A stretch of 64,000 nt of DNA from CAWCTD01 sp963798455 (GTDB lineage Bacteria > Acidobacteriota > Terriglobia > Bryobacterales > Bryobacteraceae). Made by a program: the position numbers and the translations under genes. The notes beneath the pieces were generated by a model. The model worked only from the letters and a program-made list of their open reading frames with translations, was not told where the DNA came from and searched no databases. Location: contig CAWCTD010000003.1 in NCBI GenBank assembly GCA_963798455.1, positions 3,720,001 through 3,784,000 on the forward strand, in the 5' to 3' direction. Below, one piece after another: positions 54,654 to 63,803 of the stretch (position 1 is its first letter; each line of letters opens with the position of its first letter).

Positions 54654-57600
54654 CTAGAACTCGAACCGGGCGACAATCTGCCCGCTTCGAGGCGTACCGT
54701 CAGTGGTGCTGATGGTATTGAAGTTGACGAAACCGAAGCCCCCCGTCAGCACGCCAGCGGAGTTACGCGTCGGCGTCGTCTGCGGGTTGGAGGTGCTTGG
54801 ATTCGGCACACCTTCAAGCCGGTTGAAGATGTTGAAGAACTCCACCCGGAGGGAGAGGGCCATGCGCTCGCCGCGAATCGGGAAGCGCTTTCCGAGGTTT
54901 ATCGACTCGTTCGGACGCCGCATTCCACGGAAATCACCATAGTAGTTAATGAAGCTGCCCCATACTCCTGCCGCCTGGTCGGTCCAGGCCGCGGGGTTCA
55001 GGACCACGTCCGTGGTCGGGTTGTAGGGGCCGTTCAAGTCCTTCTGGTACAGCGACTGGCCGGAAACGCGGACCTGCCGGTTGCCCTGGCCAGGCAGATA
55101 GGTGCCGATGCTGTTGCTCGAGGCCGGCGCCTGGAGCAGCGAGCCGCTCAAGTACTGGAGTACGGAGCCGATGGTCCAGTCGGCCAAAACCGCGCGAGTC
55201 AACCTGTTCTGCTTGACGAAGCCATAGGCCGGCATCCTGTAGTTGATGCTGATGGTCAGGATGTGCGGCAGGTCACCAGCAGCGAGGCCCTTGAAGGTGG
55301 ACCGATCGTAGATGTTGCCGCTCCCTTCGTAGTTGGACAGGGTCTTGGAAAATGCGTACGAGAGGGAGAAGTCAAGCCCCTGCGAGTACCTCTTGGTCAC
55401 CTTCGCCTGCAAAGCGTCGTACCAGGTCTTCCCCAGCGGAGACCAGGTAGCACCAACACCATTGAACTGCGGGTAGGGCCTCAGGCTTTGCACGACGGTG
55501 CCGGCGTCTGGGTAATTGGCGTAGGGCTTCTTGAAGCCTCGCGCCACTGCCGTGGATGAAACGATGGTCGACGTGAGCAGCGTTCGGTCCGCCGAGTTGG
55601 TGATGTCGATCCCCAAGGTCTTGAGGAGAGCCGGGTTGATGGCGTCGTAGCTGATCAAGGCGCCAGTGTTGAACCAGACTCCGCGATTTCCGACGTAGGC
55701 GGCTTCCACCACCAGGTCCTTCATGAGCTCATGCTGAAGCGAGATATTCCACTGGTTGACCCGGGGAGGCCGTCCCCCCTGGGGATCGATCCTGGAGGGC
55801 GCGCTCTGCACGGCAGCGCCGGGGACGACCCGCAAACCGGGATCGTAGCTGGCCGCATAAAGATCCGCCGGGCTCCAGACCAGGCCGTCGGACATCTTGC
55901 CAGCGGGGAGCCCCGACTGGGACGGCGTGAAGTTGATCGAGTTGAAGCCCATCCCCAGGCTGTTGCCGCTGCCGACGTAGCCGAAGTTGTTGACTGTGTT
56001 ATAGCTGAAGCCCCATCCCGCCCGCAAGACGGTCTTCTCGCGGAGCTTGTACGCGATGCCCAACCGTGGCGACACGGCGTAGGGATAGGTGGCAACCAGG
56101 GTGCAGTTGCAGCGGCCCGGTCCGGGCCCCTCATACTTGGTTGCCCCAAGAATGCCGTTGGCATTGGGATTTGTGAGCGTCGGGTCGAAGGTGCTGGTGC
56201 GACGCCACAGTTCCCGCATGGGTTTTTGCAGGTCCCAGCGGAGACCGTAGTCCACCGTCAACTTGCGGTTGACCTTCCAGGTGTCCTGAGCGTAGAGAGC
56301 CCAGCTCGAGCGGCGATATTGGGGGTCCACGGCGTTGCCGACTGACCCGCTGTCGTACAGACCCAGCAGGAAGGTAGCCCAGCCATAACCGATGCCGGTT
56401 CCCCCGGGGAGCGTCTGGCCGTAGAGCGGCTGTCCGGTCACGGCGCTGCCGAACCCAAGGCTGGGACTCAGGCCGATGGTTGACTTGTTCGTGAACGTGT
56501 CGATCTTCCACTCGCCCCCTGTCTTGTAAGTGTGGTTGCCGCGGACATACGTCAACTGAACCACGGCCGTCGGCTTGACCTGGAGGTAGAGACCCCGGTT
56601 CGTCGGCCCCATAGCCAGGGCCATCCCACCGAAGGTGTTGTCGCCCAAGGTTCCGATGCGCGGGAAGCCGGTACCCACCGTGTTCTTGAGCCCAAGCTGC
56701 GCGAGAGCGTCAAAATCGTTGATCACAGGCGGAGACGTGTCGGGGTTGTTGTACCGCTGCACGCCGGCGCCGAGGTGAAGAAGCAGAGTCGGACTCAGGG
56801 ACTGGTCATAGTTGATGCGGAATGTCTGGCTGCGGATGATCTGATCGCGGCGCGCCCCGATGGGATCCGGCAATCCATCATACCCGTTGTCCTTGTCGGT
56901 CGCCTGCATGGACCAGTAACCCGAGAGCTTCGCCGAGCCGGGCAGTGTGTGATCGATCTTGAGCGAGGGGATCGTCTGGATCTTCCGCGCTTTGGCCCGC
57001 CGCGCAAAGTTGTTCACCAGGCTGCTGTTGTCCCCCTTGGGAATCAGCGCCAGGATCTTCACCGACACCGGGTCGAACCGGCCGACAGGGATCGTGTTGT
57101 TGGTGAATGGGTCACGAATCAGCCGGCCGCTGGAGTCCGTGCGAGTGGTCCCCGGGTCGTAGATTGTGTTCCTCAGAATCGCCCGGCCAAGGAAGTCCGT
57201 GCCCAGGTTTTGGCCCAAATTCGGCATCCCGCTCAGATCCCCGTTCCTGTAAGCATCGCTTGGAACGGTGGTGAGCCCCAGGTAGGGAGTCTCCCGGTCG
57301 AGGTATTTTTCGTAATTCCAGAAAAAGAATGTCTTGTTCTTTCCGTTGTAGACCTTGGGAATCAGGACCGGCCCGCCCACCGAGAAGCCATAGTCATTCA
57401 GCCTCTTTTTTGTGCGCACATGCCCGCCCTTACCGTTGTCCGTGAATGGGATCCCGGCATTGAGCGCCTCGTTGACGAAGTAATCGTACCCGCTGCCGTG
57501 GAACTGGTTGGTACCACCGCGCGAAGTGAAGTTGAACAGCCCGCCGGCGACCAGGCCAAACTCGGCCGCGAAATTGGAGGTTTGGAGCGTGAACTCCTGA

Positions 57601-58241
57601 ATGGTCTCAACGGAAGGCTGCGACTCGTCGGAAACGCGCGCGTCCAGGCCGCTCGACGATTCCTGTCCCTCGAACAGGATCCGGAAAGTGCCGGTTGGGT
57701 TCCCGTTCACGCGGATGTTGTTCCAGCCGTTCATCAGCGAGCCAGGTGTCAGTTGTACGAAGGACAGCGGATTGCGGATGGCGCCCGCGCCGATCCCGAA
57801 GTTGATCGGCAAGGCATTGATGGTGTCGCCCGCGACGGTCGAGGACTGCTCGGCGTTCTCGGTCTTCAGCATCGCCACTTCGGCTGTGACCTGCACCGAC
57901 TCCGATACTTGGCCCACTGCGAGCTTGATGTCAAGGCGGGCCGTGACGGCCACCTGCACTCGGATGCCGGTCTGCTCATAGCGGCTGAAACCAGCGTGTT
58001 CCGCGGTCAGCTTGTACATGCCGACGGGCAGCGAAGGCAGCGTATAGTTCCCGGTGTCGGTACTGACGGTCTCATAGCTCGCACCGGTGTCCACGTTGAC
58101 CAAAGTGATTCGAGCGGCGGGAATCATCGCCCCGGTAGGATCCGAAATCGTACCAGTAATGATCCCTCGGTCAGACTGTGCAAAGACCAACGCCGTCGAC
58201 AAGAAACACAACAGTAATACGCTCAAACGGTATTTCCCCAT
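54654..58241 (-). CDS. Oar/Cna-type TonB-dependent receptor-like protein (tandem copy 2)
   Basis: 1195 residues from ATG 58241 (GGGAGACTTGTA upstream), signal peptide YRLSVLLLCFLSTALVFAQ. Cna B domain (GIITGTISDPTGAMIPAARI, PVGMYKLTAEHAGFSRYEQ), plug-like segment (MLKTENAEQSSTVAGDTIN, LPINFGIGAGAIRNPLSF) and a long barrel with FGSGNSLGMGFNS-like loops, ending QIVARFEF. Differs from copy 1 mainly in exposed-loop-like regions. Products of this type probably bind or import oligomers at the outer membrane. Confidence 0.85.
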   Translation of the reverse strand: MGKYRLSVLLLCFLSTALVFAQSDRGIITGTISDPTGAMIPAARITLVNVDTGASYETVSTDTGNYTLPSLPVGMYKLTAEHAGFSRYEQTGIRVQVAVTARLDIKLAVGQVSESVQVTAEVAMLKTENAEQSSTVAGDTINALPINFGIGAGAIRNPLSFVQLTPGSLMNGWNNIRVNGNPTGTFRILFEGQESSSGLDARVSDESQPSVETIQEFTLQTSNFAAEFGLVAGGLFNFTSRGGTNQFHGSGYDYFVNEALNAGIPFTDNGKGGHVRTKKRLNDYGFSVGGPVLIPKVYNGKNKTFFFWNYEKYLDRETPYLGLTTVPSDAYRNGDLSGMPNLGQNLGTDFLGRAILRNTIYDPGTTRTDSSGRLIRDPFTNNTIPVGRFDPVSVKILALIPKGDNSSLVNNFARRAKARKIQTIPSLKIDHTLPGSAKLSGYWSMQATDKDNGYDGLPDPIGARRDQIIRSQTFRINYDQSLSPTLLLHLGAGVQRYNNPDTSPPVINDFDALAQLGLKNTVGTGFPRIGTLGDNTFGGMALAMGPTNRGLYLQVKPTAVVQLTYVRGNHTYKTGGEWKIDTFTNKSTIGLSPSLGFGSAVTGQPLYGQTLPGGTGIGYGWATFLLGLYDSGSVGNAVDPQYRRSSWALYAQDTWKVNRKLTVDYGLRWDLQKPMRELWRRTSTFDPTLTNPNANGILGATKYEGPGPGRCNCTLVATYPYAVSPRLGIAYKLREKTVLRAGWGFSYNTVNNFGYVGSGNSLGMGFNSINFTPSQSGLPAGKMSDGLVWSPADLYAASYDPGLRVVPGAAVQSAPSRIDPQGGRPPRVNQWNISLQHELMKDLVVEAAYVGNRGVWFNTGALISYDAINPALLKTLGIDITNSADRTLLTSTIVSSTAVARGFKKPYANYPDAGTVVQSLRPYPQFNGVGATWSPLGKTWYDALQAKVTKRYSQGLDFSLSYAFSKTLSNYEGSGNIYDRSTFKGLAAGDLPHILTISINYRMPAYGFVKQNRLTRAVLADWTIGSVLQYLSGSLLQAPASSNSIGTYLPGQGNRQVRVSGQSLYQKDLNGPYNPTTDVVLNPAAWTDQAAGVWGSFINYYGDFRGMRRPNESINLGKRFPIRGERMALSLRVEFFNIFNRLEGVPNPSTSNPQTTPTRNSAGVLTGGFGFVNFNTISTTDGTPRSGQIVARFEF

Positions 58242-58260
58242 TACAAGTCTCCCGGCGCAA

Positions 58261-58289
58261 ATTCTATCACCTTGCACAACTTGCGTCAA
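58261..58289 (-). promoter_or_regulatory. Sigma-70-type promoter for Oar-like copy 2
   Basis: On the minus strand TTGACG (58289-58284), 17-base spacer, TAGAAT (58266-58261), 20 bp before the ATG at 58241; the same geometry as copy 1. Confidence 0.65.
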
Positions 58290-58662
58290 TTGAAAATGCA
58301 CATGACAATAGTAAACCTACGAAGAGCGCCGGCTGAGCCCACGGATATCCTGGTAAGCCTTTGTTTTTCATTACATTACACGTAGTTGTGTGGGGAGTGC
58401 GTTCCCGGCTATACCAGGGGCGTCATGTGGCCCTTCCTGGCAGGCGACTGGGGTGGCCGGTCGAGATTCGACGCCGCCGCATGGACAGGACCCCAGCCAG
58501 AAGGAGCATAGCGCTGCCTGCGGATCGATCCCGCCAAGGCCGAAAACAAGAGCGAGTACAAAGGAACTGAACCGCGCGATGTGCGTTTGGGCAAGCGGGC
58601 ATTCGCCTCCGAGGGGCACGTGCTAGGATGGGAGTCCCATTCCCGAGAGCCGGAGGAATTGA
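58290..58662. other. Intergenic stretch between the Oar pair and the housekeeping block
   Basis: No credible gene. Contains ATTACATTAC at 58370-58379, also seen upstream of the other copy. It separates the accessory-like part of the window from the thiD-rpoD-nrdR block. Confidence 0.4.
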
Positions 58663-59451
58663 TTGGCCCCAGCCAGAGCAACGGCGCTTGTCACGGGTGC
58701 GTCCAGCGGCATTGGCGCCGCCTTTGCACGCGAACTCGCCGTCCGGGGCTACGACCTGATCCTGGTAGCGCGCCGCAGGGACCGCCTGGAGGAACTCGCC
58801 AAGGAACTGAAGAACGTCCGCGTTGAGGTGCTGACGGCGGACCTGACAGTCGAAGCGGAGTTGGCCGCGGTGGAACATCGGCTCTCGACGGCGGACAACC
58901 TCGATCTGCTGGTAAACAACGCCGGTTTCGGCACGCGGGGCCGGTTCTCTGAGTCGGACCTGGAAGACCATGACCGCATGCACCGTCTGCACATCCTGGC
59001 CACGATGCGCCTGACCCACGCGGCGTTGCAGGGGATGGTGCCGCGCGACAGGGGCGGCGTGATCAACGTCTCTTCGGTGGCGGCCTTCACGGCCACGCCG
59101 GGCAATGTCAGCTACCACGCCACTAAAGCCTGGATAAACCACTTCACGGAGGCGGTGGCGATGGAACTTGCGGCCGCGGGGTCTCACGTTCGAGTCCAGG
59201 CGCTCTGCCCCGGCTTTACCTACACCGAGTTCCACGATGTGATGGGAGTCGACCGGAAGGTCATCCCCCGGGGCTGGTGGATGCAAGCGGAGAAGATCGC
59301 GGCCGCTTCCCTCAAGGGCCTGGAAAGGGGTAAGCTGATCGTGGTGCCGGGGCTTCGCTACCGGCTCCTCGTCGTGTTCATGGCCTTGATCCCCGGGTTC
59401 TTGCGGCGCGCGTTGGTGAAGGTCTACGCCAAGAGAACGAAGCGAGTCTGA
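58663..59451 (+). CDS. Short-chain dehydrogenase/reductase (SDR)
   Basis: 262 residues from a TTG start; GGAGG in GCCGGAGGAATTGA supports it. Classical SDR: cofactor motif TGASSGIGAAFA, LLVNNAGFG, INVSSVAAF and catalytic SYHATKAW (Tyr and Lys), followed by LCPGFTYTEFHD. Arg after the first motif (VARRRDRLEELA) suggests NADP(H). Substrate unknown; the resemblance is to general DltE-like or acyl-carrier-unrelated reductases. It precedes thiD by 4 bp and is probably cotranscribed. Confidence 0.85.
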   Translation: MAPARATALVTGASSGIGAAFARELAVRGYDLILVARRRDRLEELAKELKNVRVEVLTADLTVEAELAAVEHRLSTADNLDLLVNNAGFGTRGRFSESDLEDHDRMHRLHILATMRLTHAALQGMVPRDRGGVINVSSVAAFTATPGNVSYHATKAWINHFTEAVAMELAAAGSHVRVQALCPGFTYTEFHDVMGVDRKVIPRGWWMQAEKIAAASLKGLERGKLIVVPGLRYRLLVVFMALIPGFLRRALVKVYAKRTKRV

Positions 59452-59455
59452 GGCA

Positions 59456-60235
59456 ATGAAACCAGTCGCACTGACCATCGCCGGCTCAGATCCCAGCGGT
59501 GGCGCCGGCATCCAGGCGGATCTGAAGACGTTCCATCAATTCGGCGTGTACGGGGAGGCGGTCATCACGCTCCTCACCGTGCAGAACACGCGGCGCGTGG
59601 ATCGCGTGGAATGCCTGCCTCCGCTGCTGGTGAGCGACCAGATCCGCGCAGTCCTCGAGGACATCCCCCCCAGCGCGGCCAAACTGGGCGCCCTGGGCAA
59701 CGCCGGCGTCATGGAAGCAGTGGCGGAACTGGCGGCCGGCTTCGCCTTCCCCTTGGTGATCGATCCGGTGATGGTGAGCACACACGGAGCCATGCTGATG
59801 TCCGAGGATGCCCGGCAGCTCTTTCGGACGCGTCTGATCCCCGGCGTGTTCCTCGTGACCCCCAACCTGGCCGAAGCCGAAGCGTTGACGGGCCTGGCGA
59901 CCCGCAGCGTCCGTGACATGCGCCGGGCCGCCGAGTCGATCCGCGCCATGGGCGCCAAGGCGGTGCTGGTGAAGGGCGGGCACCTGGCGGCAAGCGCGAC
60001 CGACGTTCTGCTAGCCGAGGATCAGTGGTACGAATTCCCGGCTGAACACCTGGAGACGCGGCATACCCACGGGTCGGGCTGCACCTACTCGGCCGCCATT
60101 ACCGCCGAATTGGCCAAGGGCACTGCGCTGGTTGAGGCCGTAAGCAGGGCCAAGCGGTTCATTACGGAAGCGATTCGGACCAATCCAGGGCTGGGCGGGG
60201 GATCAGGGCCGGTGAATCACCACGCCCGGGCATGA
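59456..60235 (+). CDS. thiD: Hydroxymethylpyrimidine/phosphomethylpyrimidine kinase
   Basis: 259 residues. It starts with the ThiD signature (ALTIAGSDPSGGAGIQADLK), has VYGEAVITLLTVQNT, VIDPVMVSTHG, LVTPNLAEAEALTG, AVLVKGGH and the anion-hole/catalytic RHTHGSGCTYSAAI near residues 200-214. It phosphorylates the thiamine pyrimidine precursor twice. Length is normal and there is no fused ThiE. The gene is linked to the SDR gene upstream and converges with rpoD. Confidence 0.92.
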   Translation: MKPVALTIAGSDPSGGAGIQADLKTFHQFGVYGEAVITLLTVQNTRRVDRVECLPPLLVSDQIRAVLEDIPPSAAKLGALGNAGVMEAVAELAAGFAFPLVIDPVMVSTHGAMLMSEDARQLFRTRLIPGVFLVTPNLAEAEALTGLATRSVRDMRRAAESIRAMGAKAVLVKGGHLAASATDVLLAEDQWYEFPAEHLETRHTHGSGCTYSAAITAELAKGTALVEAVSRAKRFITEAIRTNPGLGGGSGPVNHHARA

Positions 60236-60239
60236 AAGA

Positions 60240-60264
60240 GGGGCCAAGTCATTGACCCGGCCCC
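60240..60264. terminator. Hairpin between convergent thiD and rpoD
   Basis: GGGGCC / GGCCCC stem (6 bp) with a 13-base loop, 5 bp after the thiD stop; AAAA follows, giving T residues ahead of the stem on the rpoD strand. Could act for thiD and, less well, rpoD. Confidence 0.45.
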
Positions 60265-60288
60265 AAAAGGAGATAGGATACTGCAAAC

Positions 60289-61854
60289 TTAACGGGCTGC
60301 GAGCAGGGCGCGGAGATGGCGCGCTCTCTCGGGGGAACGCAATTGACGCAGCGCCTTGGCCTCGATCTGCCGGATGCGCTCGCGGGTGACATCGAACTCC
60401 TGCCCGATCTCCTCCAGCGTGTGCTCCCGTTCGCAGCCGATTCCAAAGCGCAGCCGAATCACCTTCTCCTCCTTCGGAGAAAGGGTCTTCAAAATGTTGG
60501 CGGTCTCGTCCCGCACGTTGGTTTCGATGACCGTATCCACCGGAGAGCCCACCCAGCGATCCTCGATGAGGTCTCCCAGAGCGGACTCGCCGTCACGCCC
60601 GACGGGCGTCTCCAGCGAGACAGGATCCCGCGAGATGGTTTTTAGCTTCTGGACCTTCTCGACGGGGATGTCCATCCGGCGGCTGATCTCGTCGTTGGTC
60701 GGAGCCCGGCCCAGCTCCTTCTCCAGTTCCCGGTTGGCCCGCAAGAACTTGTTCATGCTCTCGTTCATGTGCACCGGGATGCGGATGGTCCGGGACTGGT
60801 CGGCAATGGCGCGCGTGATGGCCTGCCGAATCCACCAGGTGGCGTACGTAGAAAACTTGTAGCCGCGGCGGTATTCGAACTTGTCGGCGGCGCGCATCAG
60901 GCCGATGTTGCCTTCCTGAATCAGGTCCAGCAGGTGCAACCCGCGGTTCACGTACTTCTTGGCGACCGACACCACCAAGCGCAGGTTTGCCTCGACCAGG
61001 TCCTTCTTGGCTCTCTCCGCTTCAAACTCGCCGTGACGAATAACGGCCAGGGTGTGGCGCAGATCAGCCAAGGGGGCTCCGGCCAGAGCTTCGCGCTTCC
61101 GGATCTCCCGGCGCAACTCGCGGACGCGGCTCTGGGCAGTGGTTCCGGAACGGTCCTCGATCCGGCGCAGTTCCGCCTCCAGGGCGCTGAGTTCATCCAC
61201 GGAGTGCCCGATACTCTTGGCGAACTCCTTCCAGCGCAATGCGGTGAAGGGAATATGGCGGATCGTCAGAGATGCCTCTACCTTGCACCGCCTGAGCTTT
61301 CCGGTCCATCGCCGCATGGGCTTCTTTGCGGAAGCGGGGATGTCGTCCACTTTCTCGGCGAGTTGCTGCTGCCGCTTCCAAAGAGCGGTGATATCGCCAA
61401 AGAATTGAAGCAACTGGGTGCGCCGGCGCTGGTCGGCGGCGGTTCCTTCTTCAACGTCGCCCAAGTCCGCCCAGCAGTCCAACTCCTCGGAGCCTTTTTT
61501 CAACTGCTCGGCGATTCCCGCGACCGCATGCTGAACCAGGGGAGATCGGCTTATCGCCTTCTGCATCCGAAACTTACCACGCTCCATGCGCCGCGCCAAA
61601 TCCACCTCGCCTTCGCGAGTCAGAAGAGGCACCGCACCCATTTCGCGCAAGTAGACACGAACCGGGTCGTCCGTGTAGATCGAGTCCTCGACCGGCGGAG
61701 CGCCATGGAACTCATCTGTCTCCTGGGCTTCCTCCGAGTCGAAGAACTTCTGTTCTTCCTCGAACGGCAGACCAAGACGTTCAGTATGGTCAGCTAGATA
61801 ATGATCCTCAAATTGCTCCACTTGGGACACACCTCTCAGTCCGTAGGCATGCAA
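60289..61854 (-). CDS. rpoD: RNA polymerase primary sigma factor RpoD
   Basis: 521 residues. Region 1.2 (DDPVRVYLREMGAVPLLTRE), a non-conserved insert (about residues 110-250), region 2 (NLRLVVSVAKKYVNRGLHLL, DLIQEGNIGLMRAADKFEY, KFSTYATWWIRQAITRAI), region 3 (MNESMNKFLRANRELEKEL, ISRRMDIPVEKVQKLK) and region 4 (LSPKEEKVIRLRFGIG, TLEEIGQEFDVTRERIRQI). Primary sigma by length and by the exact region 2.4/4.2 motifs. TTG 61854 gives the longest form; GTG 61821 is an alternative with GAGAGG 10 bases upstream. Confidence 0.92.
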   Translation of the reverse strand: MHAYGLRGVSQVEQFEDHYLADHTERLGLPFEEEQKFFDSEEAQETDEFHGAPPVEDSIYTDDPVRVYLREMGAVPLLTREGEVDLARRMERGKFRMQKAISRSPLVQHAVAGIAEQLKKGSEELDCWADLGDVEEGTAADQRRRTQLLQFFGDITALWKRQQQLAEKVDDIPASAKKPMRRWTGKLRRCKVEASLTIRHIPFTALRWKEFAKSIGHSVDELSALEAELRRIEDRSGTTAQSRVRELRREIRKREALAGAPLADLRHTLAVIRHGEFEAERAKKDLVEANLRLVVSVAKKYVNRGLHLLDLIQEGNIGLMRAADKFEYRRGYKFSTYATWWIRQAITRAIADQSRTIRIPVHMNESMNKFLRANRELEKELGRAPTNDEISRRMDIPVEKVQKLKTISRDPVSLETPVGRDGESALGDLIEDRWVGSPVDTVIETNVRDETANILKTLSPKEEKVIRLRFGIGCEREHTLEEIGQEFDVTRERIRQIEAKALRQLRSPERARHLRALLAAR

Positions 61855-62090
61855 TATAGCGGCTTGGGTGATGAATCGCCGTGATCCATTGTTGAATCAG
61901 ACGTATTGTCGGGACGCTCGCTTTCGAAGGCTTCGCCCCTCGAAGTTGAGCATCTAGTTGATTATAACACCAAAGTCTTTCCAGGAAAAGCCTCCAATTA
62001 CTTAGATTGCTGTGGGGCAACTTAGGTTTCAGGGCTGGCGCGGGGCACCGCCCCCCACACTTGGGCAGTGCCCGACACCCCCGTTCGCTC

Positions 62091-62552
62091 TCACTTCCTC
62101 TTCTGCCGAATTAGGTTCTTCAACTCGCTGAGAAAAGCCTCAACGTCCTGAAAGTCCCTATACACGGAGGCAAAACGCACATAAGCGATTTTGTCCAGTG
62201 TGCGCAGACGTTCCATGAGGAGTTCGCCTATTTCTGTAGTATTTATTTCTCTGTCAACGCTTTCCGCCAGCCTGCCATCGACTTCGTCCACGATTTCGGC
62301 GAGTTTGGCCATGGGCACGGGCCTCTTCTCGCAAGCTTTGAGCAGCCCGGTCAGGACTTTCTGCCGGTCGAACTTCTCGCGGCGGCCATCCTTCTTGACA
62401 ACCATGTACGGGACTTCATCAATGCGCTCGTAGGTGGTGAAGCGCCGCTCGCACTTGAGACATTGCCGGCGGCGGCGGACCACGTCCCCCTCCCGGCTCT
62501 CCCGGGAGTCGACTACCCGATCCTGTCTATGGCCGCAGAAGGGGCAGTTCAT
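62091..62552 (-). CDS. nrdR: Transcriptional repressor NrdR
   Basis: 153 residues, the usual length. N-terminal zinc ribbon MNCPFCGHRQDRVVDSR with CLKCERRFTTYER, then an ATP-cone (KKDGRREKFDRQKVLTGLLK, ACEKRPVP, EIGELLMERLRTLDKIAYVR). Represses ribonucleotide reductase genes according to the dATP/ATP state. The ATGA overlaps the end of the flippase-like gene upstream, so translation is coupled. Confidence 0.93.
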   Translation of the reverse strand: MNCPFCGHRQDRVVDSRESREGDVVRRRRQCLKCERRFTTYERIDEVPYMVVKKDGRREKFDRQKVLTGLLKACEKRPVPMAKLAEIVDEVDGRLAESVDREINTTEIGELLMERLRTLDKIAYVRFASVYRDFQDVEAFLSELKNLIRQKRK

Positions 62553-63565
62553 TGGAGTGAACCAACTTCCATCTCCTTGATCTTACGCCAGTTAAGCCCC
62601 TCGTGGACGGACAAAACGAGACCCACAGGAACAATTACCACGAATGTAACGAACCAAATCACGAGGGCCATCCCACTGGCGACCTCCAAGGGAATTCTAA
62701 AGATTTCGGTGAGCACCACAATTGAGACCACCTGGACTCCTCCCCCAATTCCGGGGATTTGGACGAGGCTGCCGAAGGCCACAAAGCCGATCAGGATCAG
62801 CACATCGGTGAGACGCAGACCGGCTAAGGCGGGGAATGCGCGGAACAGCGCCACGTAACACAATACAATGAGCCCCCACTCCAGCAGGGTGTAAAGAAAG
62901 ATCCCCCACAAGCTGGAGCGACGCTTTGTAGCCTCCACCCCCACGACAAAGGCGCTAAGCATTTCCCCCGCCCTGGTTCGCCAGTGTTCCGGCAGGAAGG
63001 TCAGGCTGTCGAGCATCCTCTGCTGGGCGGCGCGGGAAAACTGCCGCAGCAGGACGACTACGGCGATACTCACGAAGCCCGCCACCGCGGCGACGTAGCC
63101 ACCAGCCTCAAGCGCCCATTCCAGACGCGGCCCGACTCTTGCGCCAGACCTCTCGACCTGAAGCAAAGCGAAGGCGAATATCAGCAGGGCGCTGAGCAGG
63201 TCGCAAATCCTTTCGAGCAGCCAGGCAGCCAACTGCGAAGAAAAGGGAAGCTTCTCCTTAACCGAAATCAAGTAGGGCCGCACCAGTTCCCCCGGCCTGC
63301 CTAGAACCACGATGGCCGCAAACCCGATCGCCGTGGCCGAGAACAGACCCCACAAGCTGGGCCGAGGCTTCAGGTGCCGGATCATGACCGCCCAACGCAG
63401 CGCGCGCCCATAGTAGGTGGCCAGGGCGACGGCGGCAGAAGCCAGCAGCCACGGCCAGCGCAGCCCGACCAGCGTGGCGGCAAACAGCGTCCAGTCGAAC
63501 TCGCCGTGACGCCACCGCGTCGCCACGAGCAGCGCGATCACAAGGACCACGCAAGTGACAGCCAC
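62549..63565 (-). CDS. Lysylphosphatidylglycerol synthase TM-region/UPF0104-type flippase-like membrane protein
   Basis: 338 residues, about eight to nine predicted membrane segments (VTCVVLVIALLVATRW, LLASAAVALATYYGRALRWA, GLFSATAIGFAAIVVLGRPG, AWLLERICDLLSALLIFAFA, VAAVAGFVSIAVVVLLRQF, VLILIGFVAFGSLVQIPGIG, ALVIWFVTFVVIVPVGLVL). The GxGRPGELVRPYL segment and the conserved GIGGG are typical of the LPG_synthase_TM family, which includes lipid flippases without a synthase domain. The start is a GTG at 63565 with no close ribosome site; a GAGGAGG lies about 25 bases further up. It overlaps nrdR by four bases. Confidence 0.8.
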   Translation of the reverse strand: MAVTCVVLVIALLVATRWRHGEFDWTLFAATLVGLRWPWLLASAAVALATYYGRALRWAVMIRHLKPRPSLWGLFSATAIGFAAIVVLGRPGELVRPYLISVKEKLPFSSQLAAWLLERICDLLSALLIFAFALLQVERSGARVGPRLEWALEAGGYVAAVAGFVSIAVVVLLRQFSRAAQQRMLDSLTFLPEHWRTRAGEMLSAFVVGVEATKRRSSLWGIFLYTLLEWGLIVLCYVALFRAFPALAGLRLTDVLILIGFVAFGSLVQIPGIGGGVQVVSIVVLTEIFRIPLEVASGMALVIWFVTFVVIVPVGLVLSVHEGLNWRKIKEMEVGSLQ

Positions 63566-63803
63566 CAGAAGACGGCGTCTATGCCTCTGTATGGGACCTC
63601 CTCAGAACCTTGACCGCCGAAATCCGACCTTTCGTGCCGTCGGCCTCCGGGCTAGAATGAAGAGCGGCACGTCCGGGCGCGGATTGGTGCGAACTTATCA
63701 TGATAAAGCCTCGTTTCTCATACTGGAAGCCTGAATTGATGGCATCCGGCCCAGTACCCCTGAGACCCGGAGTCCATCGACCCCCGGCGATCCGAGCGAG
63801 GTC

